A stretch of 64,000 nt of DNA from Canna indica (lineage: Eukaryota; Streptophyta; Magnoliopsida; Zingiberales; Cannaceae): NCBI GenBank assembly GCA_034359265.1, contig CP136893.1:46449501-46513500 (forward strand), given 5' to 3'. Positions 21,588-31,545 of the stretch are shown here, one piece after another. The translations under genes and the position numbers were made by a program. Within the stretch, counting starts at the first letter, position 1; every line of letters starts with the position of its first letter. Below the pieces are notes generated by a model. The model saw nothing but the letters and a program-made list of their open reading frames with translations, searched no databases and was not told the DNA's origin.

Positions 21588-21887
21588 ATGGCAGCTTCCT
21601 CAAGTCGCATAAGTGAAAATACAACATATTTGCGATACCAGAACAAAATATTTTATTGCGGTATAAAAGTTGTAGTACGAATAAGTGAAACTTCAAAGAA
21701 TCCTGGCCGTTTATTAGCAGCTTGCTCTTCAAGCCCCAAAGGTTGTGGATTCTTTCAATGGATCACTCCCATTGCATCAACCATACGCAATGGGGAAGAA
21801 GAACTGAACCAAAGCTTCCATCAACCGTTTCATCAAATAGAGGCCAAAATTGATAGCTCCTTGATATGGGATTCAAGGGGTTACTAG
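21588..21887 (+). CDS. GRF-type zinc-finger protein carried by the Harbinger element
   Basis: The open frame has 99 codons from ATG at 21588. Residues 24-60 match the GRF zinc finger (zf-GRF): YCG, then RISETSKNPGRLLAACSS, then KGCGFFQW. The diagnostic TS-x-NPGR-x4-C and C-x-FF-x-W blocks are intact, but the first Cys of the usual C-x-C-G pair is Phe. GRF domains bind single-stranded nucleic acid in APE2, NEIL3 and TOP3A and occur in many plant proteins of unknown role. It lies 128 bp after the transposase stop, on the same strand. A captured host gene and a third gene of this family are both possible. Confidence 0.75.
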   Translation: MAASSSRISENTTYLRYQNKIFYCGIKVVVRISETSKNPGRLLAACSSSPKGCGFFQWITPIASTIRNGEEELNQSFHQPFHQIEAKIDSSLIWDSRGY

Positions 21888-23585
21888 TACTTATTGTTAT
21901 TGCTATTGCATTTTTGTGTAAGTAAGATGTTATTTTGATGGTGTTTTTTGATATATTGCTCCTGGGTGTATATATGCTGTGATGATATCATATTTTGGAT
22001 ATATTGCTATTGTGATGTCGTAATTATAGGCTGTTTTGCTGTAATTTTATGTTTTTTAATTTATTTTCATCGGTGAGGAATTGTAGGCGATAACCAATTA
22101 ATGGTTATGTGCACTTTCCTCCTAAAGACGTAAAATAATATTGCTCATTATTATATTATTTATTTTTCGATCTAGGATTTTGATGTTATTGCGTTGTTGT
22201 GCTGATTTTATCCTTGCGTGGTTGTGTTGATTTTATTCTTGTGTGGTTTTACTGATTTTATAATTGTGTGGTTATTAAATAATGAGCAAACCTATTTTTG
22301 GTGGACTATGAATTGGAGGCGGTCACCAACTAATGGTGATACACATTTTCCTTCATAGTCCTACATTTATATAATTCTGATGCCAAATACGCATTTATAT
22401 CAATCATTCATCTTCTTCTCCAACTCGGTGCTGCTGGAGCTGGTGGAATCGGGCCATCTATTTTTGAGCGAGCTGAGGTTTACTTGTGCTACCAAAAATA
22501 TTTGAATTCACCGGATTAGAATTCAATTGGATGTATTTAAATTCATTACATAAGTTTGTTTTTAATTTTTGTTGTACATTTGTATATTTTTATACACATA
22601 ATTTTTTTTTGAAATTGATCAATGGGTCAGTATAAGTAACCTAAAGATTATGTTGAAGATTTGAAGCAATTGTGAGTTATATCGTGGAATTCAAAGTTTA
22701 TATTGTCTTCCACTTATATCATAAGCGTCGACCTTAAATTTATTTGGTTACTTATTTTGTTAAAAAAATATCAAGATGTGTAAATAGTTTCTCAAACAAC
22801 TCTGTAGTGAACAACGTCAATCTACAAAACTCAACAAGTCTTCAAAGCAACTCTGTAACGTATAAATAGCACTTCAGGAGCAGCTGCTCTCAAGTTGTAT
22901 TAGTGAAATAAGCAGTAACAGTGTTGAATTTTTCGTTTAATATATTCTTCTCAACCTACATAAATTGAAGGTAAATACAAAAATTAGGTGTACTAGTCCA
23001 AAATGAAATAAGCAGTAAAGGGCTTAAAAACATGGTTAACAAGATCTCATTGTTCATGTTAGAACAATAGAACATATTTTTATATTTTTATATTTTTATT
23101 AATTAATAAAATAATATTTATTTACTAAATAATAATATTTTTATATTTATATTATTTTTTTGTTTTTTAGTATAGTAATATTTTTTAAATTAAAAAATAA
23201 AAATAACATATTTTTATATTTTTATAGTTTTATATTTATATTAATTAATAAAATAATATTTATTTACTAATTAACATAATTAATATTACTAAACATATTT
23301 TTAAAGCTTGAGTTAAAAAATTCCAAGTAAAATTTGAAAACATATACTATATTTGATAAACAAACGCAGTTTCAGTTTTCGTCTTGAAAACAGTCATCGA
23401 AAATAACACACAACAAACGAGTTTTCGTTGTTTTCGTTTCGCGAAACATGAAAACAAGATATGTCAAACAAACATGTTTTCACCAAACACAAAAATAGAA
23501 ACCAAAAACTTGAAACTCGAAAATTCATTTCAATTTTCACAAAACGAAAATTGCTTCTAAATTTTCGTAAACAAACATGAGTTTC
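21888..23585. other. Harbinger 3' non-coding region with direct repeats and AT-rich block
   Basis: No gene seen. A block with ACTAATGGT and TTTTCCT at 22070-22140 recurs, diverged, at 22290-22370. 23040-23300 is almost pure A/T with two copies of ATATTTATTTACTAA-containing sequence. The last ~230 bp carry GAAAACGAAAAC-type repeats matching the left end. Confidence 0.65.
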
Positions 23586-26076
23586 TAAAATTAGTTTTCA
23601 GGAAGCATGAAGATCTCAACTCAAGGGATGAAAAATCAAACATCTAATATGAGGCTAAATCATACATGATAGCATTAGATGATAAATACATTTCAAGTCT
23701 AGAAATCATGTATAGGCTTGTATTGATATTTTCGTGTATCGATCAAGGAGTGAAAAATCATTTTAGAAATAATTTTTCTCATCACATGAGAGGAACGATA
23801 CCAAATGTGAATTCAAAATATCATACTTGAAGTCTCATTCGAAAATTGGACCAAAAATTAAAGTATCAGAAAAATGAACATTTGGAAAGAATGATACTTT
23901 AATTACATTTTCGTAAATAAGTGAATCTTTCATGACATTTCTAGCTTTCATTCAAACTTTTAAAAAAACCAAGATATGACCATTTAAAGAATGTATATTA
24001 AGTTTGAAGTGAAACTAATGTCATTAAATCAAGATATGAACTTAGCACCATTTCATTCAAAGTATGCTTGAAAATATGAAAATGCTAAGTATCAAATTTT
24101 GCTATCTACTCATGTTTTCTCTAACTTGGCACTTGGACATCTAACATGAGTGAGCCTAAGTATACGAGTCAAGTTTGGGCTGAAAATGAGGTTTCTAAGT
24201 CACTTTTTGACATAGGTCAAAGTATACTTCAAGTTTTTCAAAGTCAAACTTTTAAATCCATACAAACTCATAGTTTTGATGAAATATTTTGAAACTTTAA
24301 CTGGATAAACTAGATTTTTCAAGGAATCTACAGGTTCAATAATTAGTCAAAAATCAGTTTCCTATAAATTCATAGAATTCTTGAAAGTCCAAGGGCATTT
24401 TCATAAATTTTAGGTGTTTTTCCGAAAGTTATCATTTTTTATTCAAACTTTTTAGATATCTCTGAATGGTTAGTTGAAATGCATGTGTCAAGTTTGAACT
24501 CAAAATGAATTTTCAAAGTCCATTTTTCAATCGATTTCGATTTCAACCGAAAGCTCATTTTTTAAGATATCGCTCAAGTTATCAAAATCATTTTTAGAAA
24601 TGATTTTACTTAAAGAATAGTGAAAACGATATTAGAAATGAAATAAAAATTGTATATATGAGTTTCCATTTAAAGTTTTTGAAGAAAAATCAAAGTATTA
24701 GAAAGATTGATATTTCAAGAGGATGATACTTTGCATTTTTGAAATCCAACTTCAAAATTCCATTATAAATCCGATTCTTGATGAAAATTTCCGAAATTTT
24801 TATTGAATAAACTAGATTTTTCAGTGAAGGTGCAGTTTCAAGAATCAATCAAAAATAATTTTTTTATATTTCTTTAGAAATAATTGAAAATGCTAAAATT
24901 TCAATGGAATTTTTGTAATTTTCAGTCATTTTCTAAAACATGCTCAGTTTTCATTTAAACTTTTATGACACCACATAATGGTCATCTAAAGAGTGTATGT
25001 CAAGTTTGAAATGAAAATTATGTCCTTAAGTCAAGATATCAACCTAGCATGATTTCATTCAAAACTAAGCTAGTTATCATGAAACTTGCTAAGTTTCAAT
25101 TTTATCATTTACTAATGATTTTTCAAACTTAAACCTATGGATACCTTACATGAGTAAATTTAAACATGTTTCTTAAATATGGATTGAAAATGAGATCTCT
25201 AAGTCAATTTGTTGACTTGAGTCAACTTGGTTCAAAAGAGGTTATCATGAAATGGCCTCTATGTCATTTTATCCATATCCATATAAATTTTTCATTCTAT
25301 GAGCAAGTTTCATTCAATCAAGATATCAAGAAATTGCCTAAGTTATCAAAATTTAACCTACTCATGAAATTTCATAGATTTATCATGCAACATCAATCAT
25401 GAGTATAGAGACATCATTGAACATGAATATTCAATTATTATATTAAGATTTTCACAAAATCAAACTCATACCTCATTCTTGGAATTTTTCCCAAACTTTT
25501 CATTTTCTTTCCAAATTCAATCTACTAGTCTTCCATCACAATTTTGATAACTTGCAAGCAATATTCATTAGTAGCATAATGGAAATGTGACTACTAACAA
25601 GTTATCGTACTAGATAGCAAAGAGAGAATCAAGTATCGATTTTAAAATTTACTTTGTTAAACAGTTTTAAATCTGGTTTAAAGTAAAGAATCATGAATCC
25701 AAAATGAATCGAGAGATCTCAAAATATGAAATATTTGAAAATTAAGATCTCCAACCCTTCCTATTGGTTGAAAACCGAAAGGCCACAATTAGCCTATGAT
25801 TTAGAACCGCAAGGTCGCTTAGGCCCGTTATAGGCCACATTGGTATTCGAAGAGACCGGAAATAAAAAATAAAATGTCATTTGAAGTATATTAAGAGCGG
25901 GGAAAATCAATCAATTTTAAGCATGTATCATAATCACCAACTTCAAACATATATACAAGTAGAGAAAATGTGATGATACTCTTCAATTCTTCATACCGAA
26001 GGCATCCAAAAGATGTGAAGTTGCAACTTAGATTTAGTGAAGCTCTAAGTCCTCATGCAACTCCCATCAACCATCA
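23586..26076. other. TR-GAG-1 internal non-coding region with ~0.5-kb diverged repeats
   Basis: 2.5 kb of AT-rich DNA without credible ORFs. Blocks such as TTCATTCAAACTTTT ... TGTCAAGTTTGAA recur near 23950, 24440 and 24950 (for example TAAAGAATGTATAT at 23985 and TAAAGAGTGTATGT at 24986, 1001 bp apart). The 25740-26060 part matches the region after gag in TR-GAG-2 (39390-39780, inverse orientation), confirming that it belongs to the element. This is where pol would be expected. Confidence 0.7.
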
Positions 26077-27561
26077 TCAACTCATCCTTGTGTGGTTGCT
26101 CCCTCTACAAGAGCATGTCGGTGCTCCCCCTACAAGAGAACATGAAATCTTTGATACCCAAATGACTTTGGGTCCTTGGGGGTTAGAGGGCTTAGCTACC
26201 CAAAGTGCATTAACACCACTTGGGTTCATCTTAAATGCGCAATCATAAATGGCATGCTCGTAAACACCACGACAAAAGCAATGTCCATTAAATTTCTTTC
26301 TGTTTTTGCTATGGACATAAGATTTATTATTAGAATGCTTGTCATTTGAACTAAGATGAGCATGAGCATTCTTGAGAGAAACATTCATCTTCTTATGATT
26401 ATGAGGTCTAGAGGTTGAATACTTAACATGATAAGCATGAGATGCATGAGTATTATCAAAAGTGTTATTTCTCCCTTTTGGATTCTTAAAGGTAGAAACT
26501 TTTGTAAATTCATTTACCTTTTTACTCAATACTAAAACCTCCTTTTTCAAGTCATTCATGGATTTATATAAAGCATGCATTTGATATTTTAACATAAGAT
26601 TTTCCTTATTGATTTTTTTGTTTTCATTTTTCAAAATCTCATTCTCAATTTTGAAACCATTTTTCAAGTTTTCATTTTCAAGCTTTAAGTCCTTAAGCTC
26701 AAGTTTCAACATATCATGACAAGGATCAAATGAGCTAGATTTCAATTTCTCATTTTCTAATTCTAGAGCATGCATATGTGAACTAAGTCTAGAATTATTA
26801 TTTTTAATCCTTTTTTTTTCCTTATCATTTTTCAAGAGTAAGGCATACATGTTCTTATACTCATCCATCAATTCATCAAAATCATGAGAGCTAGATGAGT
26901 TAATACTATCATTATTATTAACATGACTAGAATGAGAGGAGTGTACCTCATTGTTATCTTTCATGAGGCATTCTTTTGAGATGGCTTCATAGTCATGGCA
27001 AGAGGATGCTTCACTTGAGTGGAATGAGGATGTGGAAGCATTCGGCCTCTTCTTTGCCATGTTCTTCGTAGTAGGGCAGTTCTTCTTCACATGCCATTTT
27101 TCTTTGCACACATGGCAAATCACATTCCTTTTCCGATTTTTAGTGCTCCTATGACTAGAGGCACTATGAGCTTCAAAAACCATATTAGTATTGGGTGGAT
27201 GACAATTGTCATCACTCCCCTCATCAAACGTATTGAGCTCTTCGGCTTTTGCATAATTATAAAGCATGTTTAAGGTAGCCCAAATATCGAATGCGGAAGT
27301 ACAATAGATGATCTTTTCAAAGATATTATTTTCCAAAGAACAAATTATGCAATTTATAGCTTTAGCATTTAATTCAAACATATCAAATTGTTCTTGGGTC
27401 CATGCATTCATGTTTTTCTTAGGTTCAATATATTTAACATTTACCATGTTAAAAACACCTAAACCTTGAGTCTTTAAGAAGGTGTACATCCTAGACTTCC
27501 AAAGACCAAAGTTCGATTCATCGAACCTAGGAGGTGAAGATGCTACCAACTCTAGTGCCAT
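26077..27561 (-). CDS. TR-GAG-1 gag protein, intact 494-codon ORF
   Basis: Uninterrupted from ATG at 27561 to the stop at 26077. The N-terminus (MALELVASSPPRFDESNFG, WTQEQFDMFELNAKAIN) is a copia gag domain (DUF4219/UBN2-like). A zinc knuckle CHVCKEKWHVKKNC lies at residues ~150-163, then a Ser-rich linker, a long Lys/Glu/Asn/Leu coiled coil (~230-370) and a second, degenerate knuckle ending HAIYDC (~430-445; one Cys is Arg). The C-terminus NPQGPKVIWVSK resembles that of Copia-A. It should form the particle that packages element RNA. No pol is attached. The intact frame in a decayed neighbourhood suggests youth or selection. Confidence 0.85.
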   Translation of the reverse strand: MALELVASSPPRFDESNFGLWKSRMYTFLKTQGLGVFNMVNVKYIEPKKNMNAWTQEQFDMFELNAKAINCIICSLENNIFEKIIYCTSAFDIWATLNMLYNYAKAEELNTFDEGSDDNCHPPNTNMVFEAHSASSHRSTKNRKRNVICHVCKEKWHVKKNCPTTKNMAKKRPNASTSSFHSSEASSCHDYEAISKECLMKDNNEVHSSHSSHVNNNDSINSSSSHDFDELMDEYKNMYALLLKNDKEKKRIKNNNSRLSSHMHALELENEKLKSSSFDPCHDMLKLELKDLKLENENLKNGFKIENEILKNENKKINKENLMLKYQMHALYKSMNDLKKEVLVLSKKVNEFTKVSTFKNPKGRNNTFDNTHASHAYHVKYSTSRPHNHKKMNVSLKNAHAHLSSNDKHSNNKSYVHSKNRKKFNGHCFCRGVYEHAIYDCAFKMNPSGVNALWVAKPSNPQGPKVIWVSKISCSLVGGAPTCSCRGSNHTRMS

Positions 27562-27615
27562 TTTCTGGATCGAGAGACGATTTAGAGGAGATGGTGAAAT
27601 CTCAATCTACGACCC

Positions 27616-27627
27616 GCTTTGATACCA
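27616..27627 (-). other. primer-binding site of TR-GAG-1
   Basis: On the minus strand TGGTATCAAAGC lies 2 bp from the LTR end. It is the initiator tRNA-Met type with one change. Confidence 0.85.
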
Positions 27628-27629
27628 AT

Positions 27630-28994
27630 TGTTGGGTGAAATGGCCATACTAGAGGGGGGGTGAATAGTGTGTTATCTAAATTTTTTTGCCTAAATTTGA
27701 TTTTAATTGTTTCTTGAACTACTTAGGCAAATTGCAATTTATCGATTAAATGCGGAAGTGACAATAAAATAGTTAAACACAAACAAAGATAGCAATGCTA
27801 ACACAATGAGATTTATAGTGGTTCGGCCCCAATGCCTACTCCACTACCTAAGCACCCCGCTTAGGATTTCCAAACATAGCTTTACTAGATTATATTGTTT
27901 CCCTTACAACGAGGACTTTGACTCGAAGTGTCTCGCTCTCAACCTAAGGCACTTCCACACCCGGAAATCTCCGCCTTCTTACCGAGAGCACTCTTCCACC
28001 TCAACCTAAGGGACAACTCAACTAATCCTAGTAAACTAAGTTTACACAAGTGGCTTTAGACCTTCTACATCTAAGGATACCACTCAATTACAAGACCTAA
28101 CACTAGGTCTTCTTACAAGCTCAAATACAAAGAAATAAACAAGAAAATACAACACCAAATGGAGCAATAAATCAACCAATAAAATACTTAGCTCCAAACA
28201 AAGTTTCCTAGCTTCCTCTTGATGCCTTTGATGATGAAGCAATGATGTAAAGGCTTAATCAAGAAGATCAAAGGTTCAAGCTAGGGTTTTCACAAGATTA
28301 ACTCAATGAAGGCTTAGAATTGATCAAGGATGGCTCAATGAAGTGTAGGAGTGATCAAAAGTTGTGTGGGAAGGCTCTCATGGCTTCCTATTTATAAGCC
28401 ATGAAGAAAAGGAGTGAAACAGGTGGCTCAACGGGTGGATAACTAGCCGTTTTCGCCGTTCGGTTGATGGTTGGTCGATCGTCAGTCGACCGTTCGATCG
28501 ACCGAAAGCAAACTACCGCTTTCTAGCACACTTCGGTCGACCGACCGATCGACTGAATTGGCTACTGCCAAAGTTCTGCCACATTCGGTCGACCGAATTG
28601 GCTACTGCCAATTTTTCTTTACATTCGATCGACTGACCGATCGACCGAACCTAGGCTAAACATGATTTTTTCAGCCTTCTTCTTGCGCGCTTCGTTTCCG
28701 GGTTTCGGCCTTCAACGTGCGTCAACTTGGAGAGCTTTCCATGTGTTCTTTAGACTCATCGAAGACGTCTTTGGTGCACACGTCGAACTTCAAGAGATTT
28801 CCACGATGAACCCGAATGCGCAGATCAATGTCCTTCCGATTTTCCAATTTTTTTATTTCTTCGATATTTCCGATCGAGGACACCGAGCACTAACCGATTT
28901 GGAACTTGAAAATATTTCTCAATGAAACATTAGTTCCATGTTTGTTATCATCAAAACCGAGATTAAGACCAAGGTAGATAACCTTTGTCCAACA
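27630..28994 (-). repeat. 5' LTR of TR-GAG-1 (1365 bp)
   Basis: Bounded by TGTTGGGTGAAATGG (27630) and GTCCAACA (28994). It carries the TATA box on the minus strand at 28396-28389 and the palindrome cluster at 28465-28650. CTTTG at 28995-28999 is the candidate duplicated target; its partner was lost with the truncated 3' LTR. Confidence 0.9.
28389..28650 (-). promoter_or_regulatory. LTR promoter: palindrome cluster plus TATA box
   Basis: Minus-strand TATAAATAGGAAG lies about 70 bp downstream of repeated CGGTCGACCGA and GGTCGATC palindromes, with TTGGCTACTGCCAA units between them. Confidence 0.6.
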
Positions 28995-29088
28995 CTTTGT
29001 TTTTTGCTTCGTTCTTAATAGAGCACTTCTTTGCCTTTTTATAGGCACTACCCACTAACAAGACTTTATCCTTTTCCTTCGAAAGGTG
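28995..29088 (-). pseudogene. Copia-D1 gag C-terminal fragment
   Basis: The minus frame reads HLRKEKDKVLLVGSAYKK followed by a Lys-rich tail, as after the UBN2 region of this gag family. It continues the gag at 33266-33697 across the CACTA-4 insertion. The zinc knuckle is lost between here and the protease at 15096. Confidence 0.55.
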
Positions 29089-29447
29089 CACTACAACATT
29101 TTTGATTTGTTGGAATGGTTAAAAAATGTTCCCAAAACATAAAAAACCATGGCCATAGACCTGTGGGAACGGTTTCCTCATGTGTACTAAAATCAGCCAT
29201 TCCGCTAGGCTATTGGAACAGTTTTCCTAACTATGGCCACACTGCCAAAAAAAACGTTCCCATCTCCTCCGTGAAGTTCATCTTTCATCTTTGAAATTAT
29301 CATTTTCCTGCACAAATCAATTAGGACCATGTTTACTTTATGAATTGCAATGTGCAGTTAGGTAATAACATTTAAAGAAAGGATGATTAAAAAGCTGAAA
29401 ATAACAAAGGGAACCAAAATGATGCAGACGAATTAGGATGATGCCAT

Positions 29448-29576
29448 TATCTGCGAGGAGAAATTGATCTAGAACGTGAATGAAGAGGCTTTCTTAATAG
29501 CGAACGATTACAACGACGAGGTGATGGTGACCTCCTTGGCGGACTCCTTGGTCACCTTGGAGATGATCTCAAACAA
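29448..29576 (-). pseudogene. Arg/Ser-rich (RS-domain-like) host-gene fragment inside CACTA-4
   Basis: The minus frame gives LRSSPR, a stop (TGA, one change from CGA), then PRSPPRRSPSPRR, NRSLLRKPLHSRSRSISPRR and TAA. The RSxSP/SPRR content is that of the RS domain of plant SR-type splicing factors such as SR45 or RNPS1 relatives. Only about 42 codons are present, so the family assignment is tentative; chance low complexity is unlikely but not excluded. Confidence 0.45.
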
Positions 29577-31415
29577 ATGCTTTGGATATTTTGTAGACAT
29601 TCAATAAAGCCATAGACATTTTCCTGGACCACTTGCACTATGAGTTCAAGAACATATCTCATCATGCATGCATCTGCTATACTTCAAATTCTGAAGTATG
29701 TGAGAAGTGTGGGGAAACTGATCGTACTTCATTAAAAGCAAAAGAAAGAACACTCGACATATAGGAAAATAGTACCATGGGGTTGATTTCAGGTTTGAGA
29801 ATGCTATGACTGAAGAAAAATTAAAATGTAACTTTGAGATCAAAACTAGTAATCACAATCCCATCCTGTAGTATGGAGTTGAACAAAAATAATTAATAAA
29901 ATAATATTATATTCATCCGATGTTTTCAGATTCCTCACTCATAAAATAGCTCTATGGAATAAGAATTAACATGTAGATCACTTGCATTCATCAACATGTT
30001 TCATATGAGTAAAGAGATTAAGAAGCATAAGCATTGTAAAGATAGTGACTTGAATGCCTAAATATGTACATACCATAATTAATTAATTTTATTACAAAAG
30101 GAAATAACAATTTTTTTGTATGTTCTGTCATTAGGGTCAAATTCAACTCCAATTGTCCATTGTGTCTGCCATGACTTCTCTGTCCTACTAGGACCGTAGT
30201 CAGATTTAGAGTAAGAACGATCGTCTCAGTGAAGTTGTTCCCGACTATGGTATATTTTGTGGTTGCTCTTAATAAGTCATTTCCATTTGAACTCCCCAAG
30301 ACCCAAATACATGAAAATGGAGTATTTCAAGGATGCAGATCGTAGGACCTGCCATTTTCTTCACTCAAGTTATGTAGGACATTTTTTTTCAGAGATATGA
30401 CTCTCCAGAAAGAATATCTGAAGTTCTATGTCCTCATGTAGTTTTTTGATAGACAATGATGAGGATCTGCCTGATTTGTATCTCTAAGTGTATGCATCAA
30501 CTTCCTTTGGTATTGCATAGGACGTACACTAACACAATATAAATTTTCAACATCCTCAACATCCTTACCTACTAATCTACTATCCAAATAGATGTTGAAT
30601 TTTGTTGTCATCTTATTTATTACTCTTCTTATATTATAAGTTTATCTTTGAGGAGTTTCTTAGCTGTCTACTTTCTGTAAGGGCTTTATATTAATCATTC
30701 GCAATTTGTCTTTCTTGCGGATTTTACAAAGTGGTTGTAAATCACACATACTCTGGGTTCATGTTGGCTTCATCAGGTTACCTTCACTTTGTAGACTCTA
30801 AGAGCAATATCAATCTATCTAGTATAATTTAAAATATTTGGAGTTTACAATGTTTTAGTATATGATGACATTGTTGAGGAAATTAAGGAATGGGTTGTAT
30901 AAAATACATAAATAAATGAATAATGCTGTGTTTAAAATGCCATATGGTGTGTCTATGACTACCTTCTATTGGCACATTACTTATGATGGGGGCCATTTTA
31001 TATTTTTCTTGTTCCATGTCAGCTGATTAAGGCATTATTTTTAATTGATCTAATGCTTGTTCACGCATGCAGCAGCACAGTGGCATCTCAATCTCTAGTG
31101 TCTTGTATTAGGTGACATGCTAGTTTATCAGGCAAATGAAGAGTAAACTATCTGATAAACTATTGTACCAGAGAGCATAGTTCTGAAACTATAGCATTTC
31201 AATCTCAATATCAAATGGCACTATTGTAGCAAAGTGAGTTGGGTAATATTGACCAAAGATTTAGGAAGTGCCCCAGAAAGACTGTTATTGTTGAGCTTCC
31301 TGCTTGATAACCAAATGCATGAAAAAATGCGAGAGTGAGCAAAATCTCAATTTGGTTATTTTGTTTATGGCTTTCTTCCAGACTTATAGTTATAGGTTTT
31401 GTACCATTTAAATTG

Positions 31416-31545
31416 CCAATGAAGCAGAAATTTCACCCGAGAACTTGTTGTCGGAGAGATCGAGGGTGTGAAGCTTGGAGAGCTTCCCAGTCTTTGGGGG
31501 TATATATTGGCCCTGATATGTTGTCGTTCTGTAGGAGCTTGCAAA
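31416..31545 (-). pseudogene. LRR receptor-kinase gene fragment inside CACTA-4
   Basis: The minus strand encodes LLQNDNISGPI, then after a 4-bp TATA insertion that shifts the frame, PPKTGKLSKLHTLDLSDNKF and SGEISASLA. These are canonical plant extracellular leucine-rich repeats (N-x-ISGPIPPEIGKLSKLxTLDLSxNxFSGEIP) of the LRR-II receptor kinases (NIK/SERK-like). The flanks look like introns. No kinase domain is present in the element, so it is a captured exon piece. Confidence 0.7.

Larger units (their letters stand above)
16338..23585 (+). mobile_element. PIF/Harbinger-type DNA transposon, about 7.2 kb
   Basis: The left end is GGGCCTGTTTGTTAGGGCCTG (16338), which resembles plant PIF/Harbinger termini; a TTA sits between two GGGCCTGTTT copies. 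The right end near 23565-23585 has the inverted ACAAACATG. Both ends carry subterminal TTTTCGTTTTC/GAAAACGAAAAC repeats (16370-16520 and 23355-23580). Inside, on one strand, are an array of AGGGTTT motifs, a long tandem-repeat block, a Myb/SANT-like gene, a HARBI1-type transposase and a GRF zinc-finger gene. The exact right boundary and target duplication are not resolved. Confidence 0.8.
15097..28994 (-). mobile_element. TR-GAG-1, gag-only copia-type LTR element with nested Harbinger
   Basis: Reading leftwards, the parts are a 5' LTR (28994-27630), PBS, gag ORF (27561-26077), about 2.5 kb of AT-rich non-coding DNA, a Harbinger insertion (16338-23585), more non-coding DNA, PPT and a 3' LTR (16105-15097, its last ~350 bp missing). 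No protease, integrase, RT or RNase H is found between gag and the PPT. This layout matches non-autonomous terminal-repeat elements that keep only gag (TR-GAG type). It interrupts Copia-D1. A second, truncated copy lies at 36421-40225. Confidence 0.8.
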
